Shown one piece after another: positions 53,703 through 64,000 of a DNA stretch of 64,000 nt. The stretch spans positions 2,604,001 to 2,668,000 of the forward strand of contig NC_052483.1 of NCBI RefSeq assembly GCF_009730915.1, given 5' to 3'. A program made the position numbers and the translations under genes. Within the stretch, counting starts at the first letter, position 1; every line of letters starts with the position of its first letter. The stretch is from Dioscorea cayenensis subsp. rotundata. Lineage: Eukaryota; Streptophyta; Magnoliopsida; Dioscoreales; Dioscoreaceae. The notes under the pieces are model-generated. The model searched no databases, was not told where the DNA came from, and was given only the letters and a program-made list of their open reading frames with translations.

Positions 53703-54616
53703 AGTAATGCTGTATAGAACGAAACAATCACATGAACAAGCCATATAACTGATGTGGCTGGTGACGTGTCAAATTATTATTATTTTTAAATTAAAAACAA
53801 ATTTGAGAAAACCATCACCACGAATCTCTCTCTCCAATGTCGGCAGCGTTCTACGTTTCCCGAAATACCCCTCCAGCTTTCCTGAACCACACTCCGTCCT
53901 TCCCAGAATACCTCTAAAATCCATTCCCAGAACGCCCCTCTCCATCGTCTCCGCCCTCCCTCAACACCAAAACCCCATCCCTAGCTCCCCCGCTATTCCC
54001 CACCGCTTCTCCCCTGATTTGCCACGCAAGGGTGCCGATATTCTCATCGAAGACCTCAAGCTCACTGGTGTCACCAATGTCTTCGCCTACCCCGGTGGTG
54101 CCTCCATGGAGATCCACCAAGGCCTCACCTGCTCCCCAATAATTCGAAACCATCTTCTACGGCAAGAGCAAGGCGAATCCTTCGCCGCTGGGGGCTACGG
54201 CAGGGCCACCGCCTGCCCCAGCGTCTGCATCGCCACATCCGGCCTTGGCGCGACCAACCTCGTCTCCGCCCTGGTTGACGGCCTTCTCGACTCCGTCCCC
54301 GCCGTCCCTGTCACCGATCTTAGAAGAGAAGCTAGAGCACAGGTCAGTGGTGCGCAAGAGAGAGGAGCGGCAGCCAGGAGTGGGGGAGGGAAGCGGCTAC
54401 CGGGAGCGGGGGAGGGAAGCGGCGGCCAGGACTGGGAGAGAGCCCCACAAGAGATAGAGAGAGTGTGATAGAGAGAGAGAGAGAGATTCGTGGTGTGGTT
54501 TTGTTTACTTTCTCAATTTTTTTTTTAATTTTAAAAAAAAAATAATTTGACACGTCACCAGCCACATCAGTTGTGTGACTGGTTCGTGTGATTGCTTCAC
54601 TCTATATAGCATTACT
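53703..54616. mobile_element. Pack-MULE-like element with long TIRs and a captured ALS fragment
   Basis: The terminal inverted repeats are long (about 110-130 bp). The left begins AGTAATGCTGTATAG; the right, reverse-complemented, begins AGTAATGCTATATAG. Both contain ACTGATGTGGCTGGTGACGT followed by GTCAAATTATT, and both reach CACGAATCTCTCTCTC at the inner edge. Flanks TAAAAAAAG (left) and TAAAAAAAA (one base further right) are a possible 9-bp duplication, but the site is A-rich. Long TIRs without a transposase around host coding sequence define a Pack-MULE. Total about 914 bp. Confidence 0.8.
53837..54330 (+). pseudogene. Captured acetolactate synthase (ALS/AHAS) N-terminal fragment
   Basis: One open frame contains RFSPDLPRKGADILIEDL, VFAYPGGASMEIHQGL, SPIIRNHLLRQEQGESFAAG, GRAT, CIATSGLGATNLVSAL and DGLLDSVPAVPVTDL. 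These match the start of plant ALS, the first enzyme of branched-chain amino acid synthesis, including the catalytic Glu region (EQGE). The Pro/Ser-rich stretch before it matches an ALS transit peptide. It covers about 160 of roughly 660 residues, so it cannot be active. After TDL the frame runs into a GC-rich repeat (about 54345-54450) of unknown origin and stops at 54468. The frame stays open from 53752 and crosses the TIR. Confidence 0.85.
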
Positions 54617-56139
54617 GTAAAAAAAAAACAAGCAGTTAACTTTAAGATCCCTAAATGTCAATTTTGGAGTTATGTAGTCTCCTAAGATTAAATATCTCTC
54701 CAACGTGATTCCATATTCTCTCTGCGCGAGGTATGGAAAGGAAGATAGACTGGTAGTTCAAGCATTGAGTGACAGGGAATGCAGGTGATAATTAGAAGTT
54801 TGATGGATCTCTTGGTGGCAAGGTTGTCAAATGTGAGGACCTTGTTATTCCAAACTAGTCAATTAAAAATGTTGATTTTTTGGGAGTTGTCAAAGATGCA
54901 TATTAAGCTTATGGCCTTGCTTGGATTGACTTCTTAAAAAAAATGCTTTCTTTCATTTTAATAGTTGTGCTTCTGAAAAAAAAAAATGCTTATGCAGGGT
55001 AAGTTAAGCACTTTTTAATTTTGTGTTTGGATTAGTTTTTTTGTAGAAGTAGAAGCTGTAAAAATAAGCTAAAAAATAATTTTTTTTTCAGAAACTGGTC
55101 ATGACTAGTTTCTGAAAAAAAACTGTTTTCAGTTTTTTTTTTTACAACTTCTGCTTTTGCAGAAAAGCCAATACGAATAATTTTTTTTTTTAATTCAGAA
55201 ATATTTACTTATAAAAAAAACACTTATGGATTTTTCAAAAACTAATCCAAACATGCACTATATCGAAGTTTTAAAGAGCATGATCCTACATTGATAAGGT
55301 GGGGAGGTACGAAGAGCTTCAGAAGATCTCGTGTCATAAATCTGTTGGTGCCCATCAATGGACCCCATGGCTAAACCAAAATAAAATGGATACACAATCC
55401 CTGAAGATAAGAGACACACAAATTCTAGACATAATTGGCATCCCTATCCTTAAAATGCAGATCCTAATAACAATTTTTTTTTCTAAACAATTTCACATTT
55501 ATTTATTTATTTATTTTTAAATTAATAAACTATCCATTAGGATCTCAATAATGTGTATATTATCATTATGCATAAGAGTCGGGTTATCATTATTCAAAAA
55601 TAAAATTATTTCACAATTTAAAGGGTTTTTTCAAAATCATTTTCTAGGCTAAAACAAGAAAATCTCACTTTATATATTTCACTAATTTATCCCACTATAT
55701 TAAAACCCCACCCCATCATTAATTACTTCCTCTATAAACGCCTTCTTCTCTAATCTAAACCCTTAATTAAAAACATTAATTACCATCCTTAACCCTAAAC
55801 AATCTCCATCCAAAATACTTAACAAAATTTACATGCAGATAAACACCATATAACAATAAAAAGTACAATTATTTCAACCGTTCATCCTCTTAATTTCCCT
55901 CAAAAAGAAGATATATATATATATATATATATATAGAAGTTAACCAAATAAAACATCAAAAAACAAAAAGACAAAAAAAAAGAAGAAAGAAAGAAAGATC
56001 GAAAGAGAAAGAAAGAGTAAAGAAAGAAAAAAACACTAACAACACACAGTCCACTTTTTTTTTTTTCCTAAACTTTTATTTCCTATTTTTTTTAACTCAA
56101 CCATGTAAACTATCCAAGATCACCACCACCGCCACCACT
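54617..56139. other. Intergenic and 3' side of the GT34 gene
   Basis: No gene is supported. Weak internal inverted symmetry at about 54910-55260 (CTTGGATTGACTTCTTAAAA against the reverse complement near 55240) suggests another decayed TIR element. (TA)n at about 55912-55935. The bases just left of 56140 are the likely 3' UTR of the GT34 gene. Confidence 0.45.
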
Positions 56140-57369
56140 CTACCCGGTGGCCGGAAACCCAAACGGCAACGGCCGGACGACGGCAGCGGAAGCAGACTCA
56201 TTCCCAACAACCTTCTCATGTCTAAACCCATAATTCCTGAGCACTTGATCATCAGCAAAGTTCAAAGCTCTCATCATCCCTTCCCAACAATTCTCCCCAG
56301 AATACATCTTATTATGATCACCACTGCATGGTTGACACCCTGTGAAATGAGTTATAAAAGGTCTTCTCCAACCCTCCTTCCCAAACCTCATCTTCATCTC
56401 CTGCAAATACTTCTCTCTCACCGCCGCATTCTCCATCACCGCCACCTTCTCCGCCTTCCTCTCCTGCAACTCCGGTGACCTCTTCTCAATCTCCAAATAC
56501 TTCTCCTCAATCTTATTCAACTTGCCAACAATCTCCAGCCAGTAACCCTCAAAGTAAAACTCATTCTCCAAGTAAATCTTATCACCCCACTTCTGTTTCT
56601 CATGCAAGAGAAGATAAACTAGGGCAGACTGATCATCAGACTCGTCGAAAAGCTTGTCGGAAAGGTCAGCTTTGAGGGTTTTACCCCAGGATTCATAGTG
56701 TGGAGTTTGAGGACCCATAGAAGCCCAGACGTCCATGAAGTCAAGAGACCATTGACAATTGCGGATGAGGAAAACGCCGGCGTTGAGACTGACCCAACTG
56801 CGTTTCTCGTAGACGAGATGAGGCCAGCCATGGACGACGAGGTTGTGGTTTTGGTATTTGTGGAGAGGGAGAGAGAAGTCCATGTCGGTGATGGCGGCGT
56901 CGGAGTCGACCCACCAGAGCCAGTCGGCTTCCGGGTGGGCGAGCATGGCGGAGCGGAGGAGAGGGAGCTTGGCCCAGAACTTGGGCATGAGAGGGTGGAA
57001 GAGAGCGGTGTTGTAGAAGAGATCGATGTTGTGAAGACGGCAGTAGTCGGCTTTGTTTTTGTAGAATTTTAGGAGGAGGTGGTCGCCGATGGGGTTCCGG
57101 CAAGGGGTGGGTTGTGAGCCGGTGAGCATGAGAAGAGGTTTGGAAAGAGAGGGGTTGGAGAGAAGCCATGTTTTCCGGTGAGTGTCCCAGTTTGTGATTT
57201 TGGAGTTGGAATTAGATGAAGTGGTTGTGGTGGTGGTGGTGGTGGGGAAGGTGGTGGGGGAGGTGGGATTGGGGAGGAGGAAGGAGTACATGGACCAGAA
57301 GAGGAAGACAGCGAGGGCGGTGCCGCCGGCGAAGATGAGAGAGTTGGAGAAGAGGGAAGAGGCAGCCAT
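56140..57369 (-). CDS. GT34 glycosyltransferase (galactomannan galactosyltransferase / glycosyltransferase 6-like)
   Basis: A single exon encodes 409 residues. This is a Golgi type II membrane protein: short N-terminus, membrane segment at about 10-32, Thr/Ser/Asn-rich stem (about 38-58), then the GT34 catalytic domain. Key motifs are WLWWVDSDAAITDMDF (the metal and UDP-sugar binding DSD at 155-157), SWVSLNAGVFLIRNCQWSLD, DDQSALVYLL, FYFEGYW, RPFITHFTGCQPCSG and ALNFADDQVLRNYGFRH near the C-terminus. GT34 enzymes add galactose to mannan or xylose to xyloglucan in cell-wall synthesis. The DDQVLR-YGFRH ending and lack of introns favour the galactosyltransferase (MUCI10/GT6) side over XXT xylosyltransferases. 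Substrate is inferred, not shown. The first ATG precedes a normal anchor. No neighbour is functionally linked. Confidence 0.9.
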   Translation of the reverse strand: MAASSLFSNSLIFAGGTALAVFLFWSMYSFLLPNPTSPTTFPTTTTTTTTSSNSNSKITNWDTHRKTWLLSNPSLSKPLLMLTGSQPTPCRNPIGDHLLLKFYKNKADYCRLHNIDLFYNTALFHPLMPKFWAKLPLLRSAMLAHPEADWLWWVDSDAAITDMDFSLPLHKYQNHNLVVHGWPHLVYEKRSWVSLNAGVFLIRNCQWSLDFMDVWASMGPQTPHYESWGKTLKADLSDKLFDESDDQSALVYLLLHEKQKWGDKIYLENEFYFEGYWLEIVGKLNKIEEKYLEIEKRSPELQERKAEKVAVMENAAVREKYLQEMKMRFGKEGWRRPFITHFTGCQPCSGDHNKMYSGENCWEGMMRALNFADDQVLRNYGFRHEKVVGNESASAAVVRPLPFGFPATG

Positions 57370-58819
57370 GGATGTTGTGAATGAAGAGAAGATGAAGTTT
57401 GTATTGGGAATTTGAGATGAGGAGTTAAAAAGCGTCGGTGATTGTGTAAGAGGGTGTGGGACCCACTTTTCTGAATAGTAAAAGAGTGGGGCTTGTTATT
57501 GGGTAGATTTAAGAGGTGTGGGGTCCAGATATGTTTGGACACGTGGCGAGATGTGCGGAGAAAATGGAAAGCTGTTGCTGTCAACTTTTCTCTTCATGGT
57601 TGAATAACTTGCTTTACATGTGTTTTTGTGTACTGTTTATGTATTTTACTTTTACCACTTTACAATTTTTTTAAAATAAAATATATACTGATCACAAATT
57701 TATATTTTGATTTTTGGGATTTTTTTAAAGGTAAAATTATGAACCAACCTATATTTGGATCATGGTAAAATAAAAAATAAGGTATTTGAAGTAAAATTAG
57801 GGGGGGTTCTAAACAAAAATATTTTTATTAAATTTAAAAAATTACATGCATACTCTATGAAAAAATTTTAGTTTTGGGTTCGAATTTAAATAGTTTTTTT
57901 GAAAAATAATAAAATAATATAAATTATTAAATAATTTTTTTTAATTTTAAAAATAATATTATATATAAAATTAATATAAAATATAATTTATAACTTCAAG
58001 ACTATTTTAATAATATTAATATAAAATTTTACCTTTCATTATCTACAAGACTACAAGGTTTGATAACCTCTATTTATTTTACTTTTAATTTAAATAAGAT
58101 ATTATTTTACCTTATGTTATCTTACTTTACAAAACACGATATCAAAAAAATGTGTCATTAGTAATTTTTTTAGAATAATATATCAAAAATAATTAAATAT
58201 AATATAATTATTTGTTTTGCCATTTTAAATAAAAATATGGGCGGCTTTGTATATAGTTTTTTTTTTATTATGTTTTAATTGTGATTTAATAATTAAATTA
58301 TATTTAAAAAAACACAATAGTTGTTAAACATGGCTTAGATCTTAATTGGGACTAAAATCATCATCGGCCGGATTAACCAAGAAATTATACTTAATAAATT
58401 AAAAAAAAAAAAAGAGAAAACCAAGCAATAACTCAATATAAATGAAAACATAACATTATAAAATACTACGAGAACATGGATTTTGTGATTTTGTCATAAA
58501 TATTTATAAATTTAACAAGGGTTATGTCCATGGTTACTGTCTTAAACTTTGAAAGAAATTGCATCATAATTAATGAACACCCATGTGATTCATAAGATTT
58601 CATTTATGCGCTTCATGTTAATCATGCTCATCACCGAAGTGAATTTTTTAAATAAATATGAATAACATCCAATATTATTGATGCAAATGAAAGCATGTTA
58701 TTAAAAAGTTCTGAGTTTGGTTTGCGCAATGGGAAAAAAGGAAAGGGTATTGTAATAGTTATAAGAATGAAAGAATGAGAAAGGAAATAATAACTATATC
58801 CGGATGAAAGGATAATTTA
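57370..58819. other. GT34 upstream region and AT-rich spacer
   Basis: 57370-57600 is CT/GA-mixed and probably the 5' UTR and promoter of the GT34 gene, with GACACGTGGCG (G-box) at about 57538-57548. The rest is AT-rich with nothing recognised. Confidence 0.5.
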
Positions 58820-59395
58820 TTTTAAGAATAAAAAAGGATGGGTGATTAATTATTTTTTTATGTCATTAATATTTTATAGATTTTATAATTCATTTTAATT
58901 ATTATAATTATTTTAAGAATAAAAAAGGATGGGTGATTATTTATTTTTTATGTCATTAATATTTTATATATTTTATAATTCATTTTAATTATTATAATTT
59001 AATAAATAACTAAATCCTTTTATTTATAAAATCATTATTTTATTTAATTATTATAATTAATTAATTATTAAATAAATTTCTTTCTTTATAGAATATTTCA
59101 AATATCACTTTTTAATTATTATAATTAAAATTTAATCAAGTATTTCATTTAAATCATTATTAATTTAATTATTATAATTAACTATTTAGCTTAAATAATT
59201 TTATTATTTATAAAATATTATGAGCATCATTATTGATATAATTATTATAATTAACTATTTAACTTAAATAATTGTATTATTTATAAAATATTATGAGTAT
59301 CATTATTTATTTTAATTACTATAATTAAATATTTTACTTTTATCATTATTCAATTTAATTATTATATTTAACTATTTAAATTATCACTTTCACAT
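58820..59395. repeat. AT-rich tandem repeats (91-bp duplication plus about 75-bp repeats)
   Basis: TTTTAAGAATAAAAAAGGAT and the following bases to AATTATTATAATTA occur at 58820 and 58911 with few differences. Beyond this, units with AATTATTATAATTAACTATT and TTATTTATAAAATATTATGA recur about every 75 bases to about 59395. The whole block is over 85 percent A/T by eye. Confidence 0.8.
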
Positions 59396-59406
59396 TAATA
59401 AGATTA

Positions 59407-59684
59407 TACTCCCTTTGTGTCTGGGTTAACCATTTCACAAAGAGTGAGAAAATTGGTTAGAATTAAACCATTTCAAAAAAAAAAAAGTAAAAAAGGAGTT
59501 AAAAGTTTTATAAACATTTAACTTATTTTTTTTTAATTTCGTCCATTTTTTCTTTTCATCCATTGAGGTTGTGCTAAAATGACAGTAATGAATAACAATG
59601 AATTTAAATATATTAATAAAGTTAAATTTAGAAATTAATTCTTGAAATAGATATGTGGACATTTACAATAGGATGTAGGGAGCA
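59407..59684. mobile_element. MITE-like element with CTCCCT ends
   Basis: Left end TACTCCCTTTGTGTCTGG; reverse complement of the right end TGCTCCCTACATCCTATTG. Resembles a Stowaway-type MITE and is related over most of its length to 50822-51121. Non-coding. Confidence 0.6.
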
Positions 59685-59872
59685 AATTTTTATTTTTTTA
59701 ATGTGAGACTGAAAGATCAACTCTTTCTTATAATATTGGTTGAGGTAAATGGCTTATCTATTTTATAAAATTTTTTTTGACATTGTAGACAGAGCAGATT
59801 AAATACATACATTTTTATTATTATGCATGTATCATATATTGGGAGAATCAAGCTTTCAACTTTTTATATTGA

Positions 59873-59874
<2 letters not shown>

Positions 59875-59919
<45 letters not shown>
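59875..59919. repeat. (AT)n microsatellite, about 22 units
   Basis: Uninterrupted AT repeat. Confidence 0.95.
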
Positions 59920-59921
<2 letters not shown>

Positions 59922-60422
59922 CTTTTATTAAAAATAGAAACTCTGACAAATCATCCATTCATTTCAATTTTGCATGTTTTCAAAACATGGTAACTGGTAA
60001 GTAACATAAGCCTTCACTCACCATTGGTTACAAAACATTGAAAATGTTGAAAATTGAGACTTTTTTTTTTCTAAGTCCAAACATAAATTCCAAAGTATAG
60101 CTTAAATCATGGCCCCAATCATGCACAATTTCCAAAGTCCAAATGAAAAGCACCAAGTCATCCTCTGTCATTTTATTCCATTCCTTCCTATTACTATTTA
60201 ATGTTTTGTCAAATATAATATTAATCCACTAATCCTAAAATTATGGACCCAATAACTATTGTACTAATAATATGTTTGAAAGGCTCCATTTTTGCAAGAT
60301 TCATTGGAAAAATTACATCTTTATTTTTTTTTTTCTAAGTGGCTTCACATTTAATTATTTTAAAATTAGTAAACTATAAGAAATAATCACAATAATTGGT
60401 ATAAAGAGTGACATACATAAGC
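59920..60422. other. Intergenic
   Basis: AT-rich; nothing recognised. Confidence 0.5.
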
Positions 60423-60436
60423 TTTTAATCCTCAAT

Positions 60437-61909
60437 TTTTTTTTTGAATAAAGTGGATAAACCACTGATTTATTAGGAAAACAAAGCACCAAACAACAAA
60501 CAGACAACAAAAAGAAACAGTCAGAAAAACAGAACGAAAACAACGATAAAAAGGACGCTACACCAGCGGTGTGACAGTCCACAACAAACGACAAAAGGAA
60601 AAGAAAACGGAAGCATCAAACACCAACTGAAACCCCCAGCCTAAAACTGAGAAGACGAAGTATACCAAGAGGCAACAAAGGTCAACTCAGTCAGACTAAG
60701 AAGGTTCACTCCTGAAGATGGGCTAGATCGAGTTGCTGGCGAGGTCCGCTGATCTGGCGCTCAGGAAGTCGAGAGAACGCTTGACGGATTGTATGGAATC
60801 ACTGGAAACATGCAGAGTAGGATCCCTAGCTGCAGAACACCAATCAATAAGCATATGAGAAGTTTTAAACAAGATTGCAGTAGTGGAAAGAAAGGCAAGA
60901 TTGAATATTCTATTATTCCTTTCCAACCAAATATTCCAGAAAATTGCTCTGGTAAGGAGATCCCAGAAGGTGCGCCTATGCGCTTCCAGGGAAGGAATCC
61001 AAGTTATCCAAACTTGATCAAGCGAAATTGGAGTTGTAAGTAAATGTAGATTGTTCACATAGAACGCCCAGATACGGGAAGCAAATTCACAGTGAATCAG
61101 AAGATGGTCAACAGTTTCAGAATTGTTGTAGCACAAGACACATGTATCTGTTGCATTCTGAAAGTTACAGCCAATCTTAGCAAGGTTGGACATAGATGGA
61201 ATTTTGTTATCATTAGCAAGCCAACAGAAAAGTGTGACCTTGCTGGGACAATCCACTTTCCAGAATAAGGGATAAAGTGGTGTGCGCAAACCACCATCAA
61301 CAAGGAACTTATAGAAGGAGCGAACCGAGAAGGAACAATTTCTTTCTAAGGTCCAAATGTACAAATCCTCCTGGGAAGAGGAGCACTCTGGAATAGACTG
61401 AATAATGGGAAAGAGATCTTCCATAGTAGTTTCGTGGAAAAAAGAAGCGAGAATGGAAGAATTCTGGTAAAAATGTCTGGTGGTGGTCCAGGGTGTCAGG
61501 CAATTGTTAAAAAGATCAGGCCAAATATCTTTAGGAGCTCGGCCGCCTAGCCAGTTATCAAACCAGAAGAAGGTAGAGGCCCCATTGAGTATTTTTTTTG
61601 AAGTACAGGCTCTGAAAGCAGGAAGTAATGGGGTGATGCCAGCCCAAAAAAAGGATTTGTTCCTTGGCGGGGAATGAAAGAGTGGCCCAGGAGGACCTCC
61701 ACTAAGGTAATTGAAGTGAATGATTTTGGACCAGCAATGCCCAGCGAAAATTTTCCACCACCATTTGGCGAGAAGGGCATTATTAAAGAAGCGAAGATTA
61801 AGAATACCCCAACCACCCATGCTGCGAGGGCGACAGATTCTATCCCAAGCAACCAGACGAAGACCTTTGGAATCAAGGTCCGGACCTTTCCAGAGAAAAT
61901 CTCTACGGA
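60437..61909 (-). mobile_element. 5'-truncated LINE (L1-type) with 14-bp target duplication
   Basis: TTTTAATCCTCAAT flanks both sides: 60423-60436 at the left and 61910-61923 at the right. The left junction carries a T run, which is the poly(A) tail on the minus strand, preceded by ATCCACTTTATTC typical of plant L1 3' ends. The body holds only the C-terminal end of the reverse-transcriptase ORF, so reverse transcription stopped early. The perfect duplication and long open frame point to a recent insertion. Confidence 0.93.
60723..61909 (-). CDS. LINE ORF2 C-terminal part (zf-RVT domain), truncated
   Basis: An open frame of about 395 residues runs to a stop at 60723. It begins mid-protein (RRDFLWKG, then WDRICRPRSMGGWGILNL, the segment after the reverse-transcriptase thumb) and includes the zf-RVT zinc-binding region: FWKVDCPSKVTLFCWLAND, then CVLCYNNSETVDHLLIHC with its Cys/His residues, then WAFYV. 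Endonuclease and reverse-transcriptase cores are absent, so it cannot move itself. The frame reads a few codons into the flanking duplication before any start codon. Confidence 0.9.
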
Positions 61910-61923
61910 TTTTAATCCTCAAT

Positions 61924-62432
61924 CAAACAAAAAAAATTAATACTATTTATGATGAAATATTTGTATTTTTTATATTTTAAACATGTTAAAATTTTATTGC
62001 TAAAAACACAGCATATCAAAGATTTCTTGATTTATTAATACTAAGTCATTTTAAACAGGGCATTGTCGCTTATTTATTAAAAAAAAAAAAAAACACGCTC
62101 TAAATTACAATGGTACAAAATGTCTTTTGATAATAAAGCAAAATATTAAGAAATCATTATTATACATTGGGATAAAGAATGAAGACTATAACGGGAGGGA
62201 GTAGAGACTTAAAGTCATATATTGGTTTTTATTATAAATAAAATTTTTTATATTTTCAAGTACCAAATTAGATTAGGCTTTCTAGTATCTATTTTTAGTT
62301 CTCTTGTTTCTTAATTTTTTGAATTTTATTTAATACTTTTTCATTCCAAAATATCACTTAAAAAATCATATGCGTTTGGTGTTTTCTCATAAGAATTTTT
62401 AATGAAATTTAATTGCTAGAAAAGTAATTGAT
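61924..62432. other. Intergenic
   Basis: AT-rich; nothing recognised. Confidence 0.5.
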
Positions 62433-62440
62433 GGAAAAAC

Positions 62441-63303
62441 CAAGGTTGTCAGACCCGGACCGGCCCGGCCGGTTCAACCGGAAAAACCGGGAACCGGCCA
62501 TGTGACCGGCCCGGGTATACCCCATTGACCCGGGTATTAAAAAACCCGGTGTTAACCCGGTGACCCGGCCAGGTCAATCGGGTCACAATGTTTAATTTTT
62601 TTTACATTATTTAATAATTTATTATTATTTTCTCATTAAAAATCACAAAATCGTGTATATTTATTAATATTAATTTATAATTTATAATCAATAAATAGAA
62701 TTACAATATATATATATATATTACAAAAATTAACATTTAAAAATAAAATATATTAATGTGTTATGTAAATACTTTCTAAAAATTTAATTTATTAAGAAAA
62801 TAAAACAATAAATGAGTGTAATTTTATTATAAAAATATAAAATTAAAATATTCTAATTAAATAAAAAATATAAGAAAATCTAAAACAAAATAAAAACTCA
62901 ATTGAGATATAAGAATTAGTGAATTAAATTTCTTATTTATTTTAACAAAATCAACCAATAAACAAATAAATAAATAAATAAATAACATCGAGAGAAGTTC
63001 GATAATTATATATTAATATATTAAATTTGTAAATATTTAAAAATGTAAAAATAAATGACATAATTAGAAAACTCTACTGTATATAAGGTTATTTATCAAT
63101 TTAAATATTAAATTTGAGTAGGTTTTTATAATATAATTATGGGTTTAATATTATATTTGCTTATTATTAATTATTATAATATTTTTATATTTAATTATTG
63201 ACCCCGGTTCAATCCCGGTTCGACCCGGTCGAACCCATTGACCCCTGACCCCTGACCCCTAGGCTTAGCCGGGTCATTGTCCGGGCCAGGTCTGACAACC
63301 TTG
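62441..63303. mobile_element. Non-autonomous hAT element with perfect 8-bp target duplication
   Basis: Both ends are CAAGGTTGTCAGACC (15-bp inverted repeat), and GGAAAAAC flanks each side (62433-62440 and 63304-63311). An 8-bp duplication and a CAANG terminus are hAT hallmarks. Inside each end is a GC-rich cluster of CCGG/CCCGG motifs (62455-62590 and 63200-63290), while the centre is AT-rich and has no transposase. It includes a short ACCCCTG repeat near 63241. Length 863 bp. Confidence 0.9.
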
Positions 63304-63311
63304 GGAAAAAC

Positions 63312-64000
63312 GATCACAAGAAAAGTAATTTTTTTTTTGTTTCTATGCATTAGAAAATCGGATTAACTTGGTGGGAAAGTAATATTTTAGTGTTTGGTGT
63401 AAAAAAACATTCTTAGAAATCTTTTGTTATAATGACAAAAATACCTTTACATTGTTCCATCTATCAACAACTTGTCAAATATTTTTAATATTAAGATGAT
63501 AATCAATTAATCTTTCATACACATTAATAATTTTAATATCGTTTATATAATAAACATGTTTTTATTTAGCATGGACATTTTCTCATCCTTCAAACTCGTA
63601 AGAGGGTTTCTGCTGTATCACAGTAACTTAGTACAATAAAACCAAATTTCTAAGTTACTCTCCTACAATATTAGCTACAGTAGCACGTTAATGTGCCGGG
63701 TTTAAACTACAATGATTGGGCTAAGAGAGAAAATACTACTTATTACATGATTTCTCTTTCCCAAATCGGGTGATCTCCCAACTTTGGTGTTCAACTTCTC
63801 AGGAACAACTGATCAATCAAGAGGAGCCCGAATTGAAGATCTTGTTTTTTTTTTTCTCTCAATCCAGCTAGTTTGTTCAAAAATCTGGTGGCTTTCTTCC
63901 CAATATCCATTAGATCTAGCCATTTCTAGTCATCAATTAATTTGTTTCGGCGCTGATTAGCTACAATTTTTTTCCTCTTTTCCCATCTAGGGTTTGCTTA
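63312..64000. other. Intergenic, possible upstream region of a gene beyond the window
   Basis: AT-rich until about 63700, then more mixed CT-rich sequence ending CATCTAGGGTTTGCTTA, which resembles a 5' leader. No coding frame can be assigned. Confidence 0.35.

Overview
The window is plant nuclear DNA. Its genes are intron-bearing and widely spaced, with GT-AG introns. They sit in AT-rich DNA full of (TA)n runs, MITEs, fold-back elements and retrotransposon remnants. The protein set is angiosperm-specific: chloroplast NAGS, NAC, SOB FIVE-LIKE, PPR, GT34 and plant-type SAP30. Several first exons (PPR, RuvB-like 2, NAGS1) are GC-rich while the rest is AT-rich, which hints at a non-grass monocot such as a yam-like lineage. 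The species is not proven from the sequence. Layout: 1-487 is the 3' end of a Ty1-copia element with its LTR, inside an intron of NAGS1. 894-3822 (-) holds the first four exons of NAGS1 (arginine synthesis); the rest lies left of the window. 3.9-12.2 kb is gene-free, with a fold-back element, a TIR element and a Tourist-like element (9402-10465, TTA duplication) carrying a broken UDP-glycosyltransferase fragment. 12845-16460 (+) is a divergent NAC protein with an in-frame tandem exon-plus-intron duplication. 17.7-19.2 kb has a degenerate tandem array and a long fold-back. 21802-25068 (+) is a SAP30-type histone deacetylase subunit (AFR1/AFR2-like). 26336-28815 is a complete solo LTR with a 5-bp target duplication. 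30041-33077 (+) is a P-type PPR protein like At2g01390. 34472-36982 (+) is RuvB-like 2. 40420-41037 (-) is a SOB FIVE-LIKE protein. 41-56 kb is gene-poor and holds several MITEs, a dispersed repeat pair and a Pack-MULE-like element with an acetolactate synthase fragment. 56140-57369 (-) is a single-exon GT34 glycosyltransferase. 60.4-63.3 kb holds a young, 5'-truncated LINE (14-bp duplication) and a hAT element (perfect 8-bp duplication). The genes look like independent housekeeping and regulatory loci, not a cluster for one pathway. The most notable content is two separate DNA transposons that captured host gene fragments (UGT and ALS), the NAC exon duplication, and a set of long fold-back elements able to make hairpin RNA. 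No new multigene system is evident.
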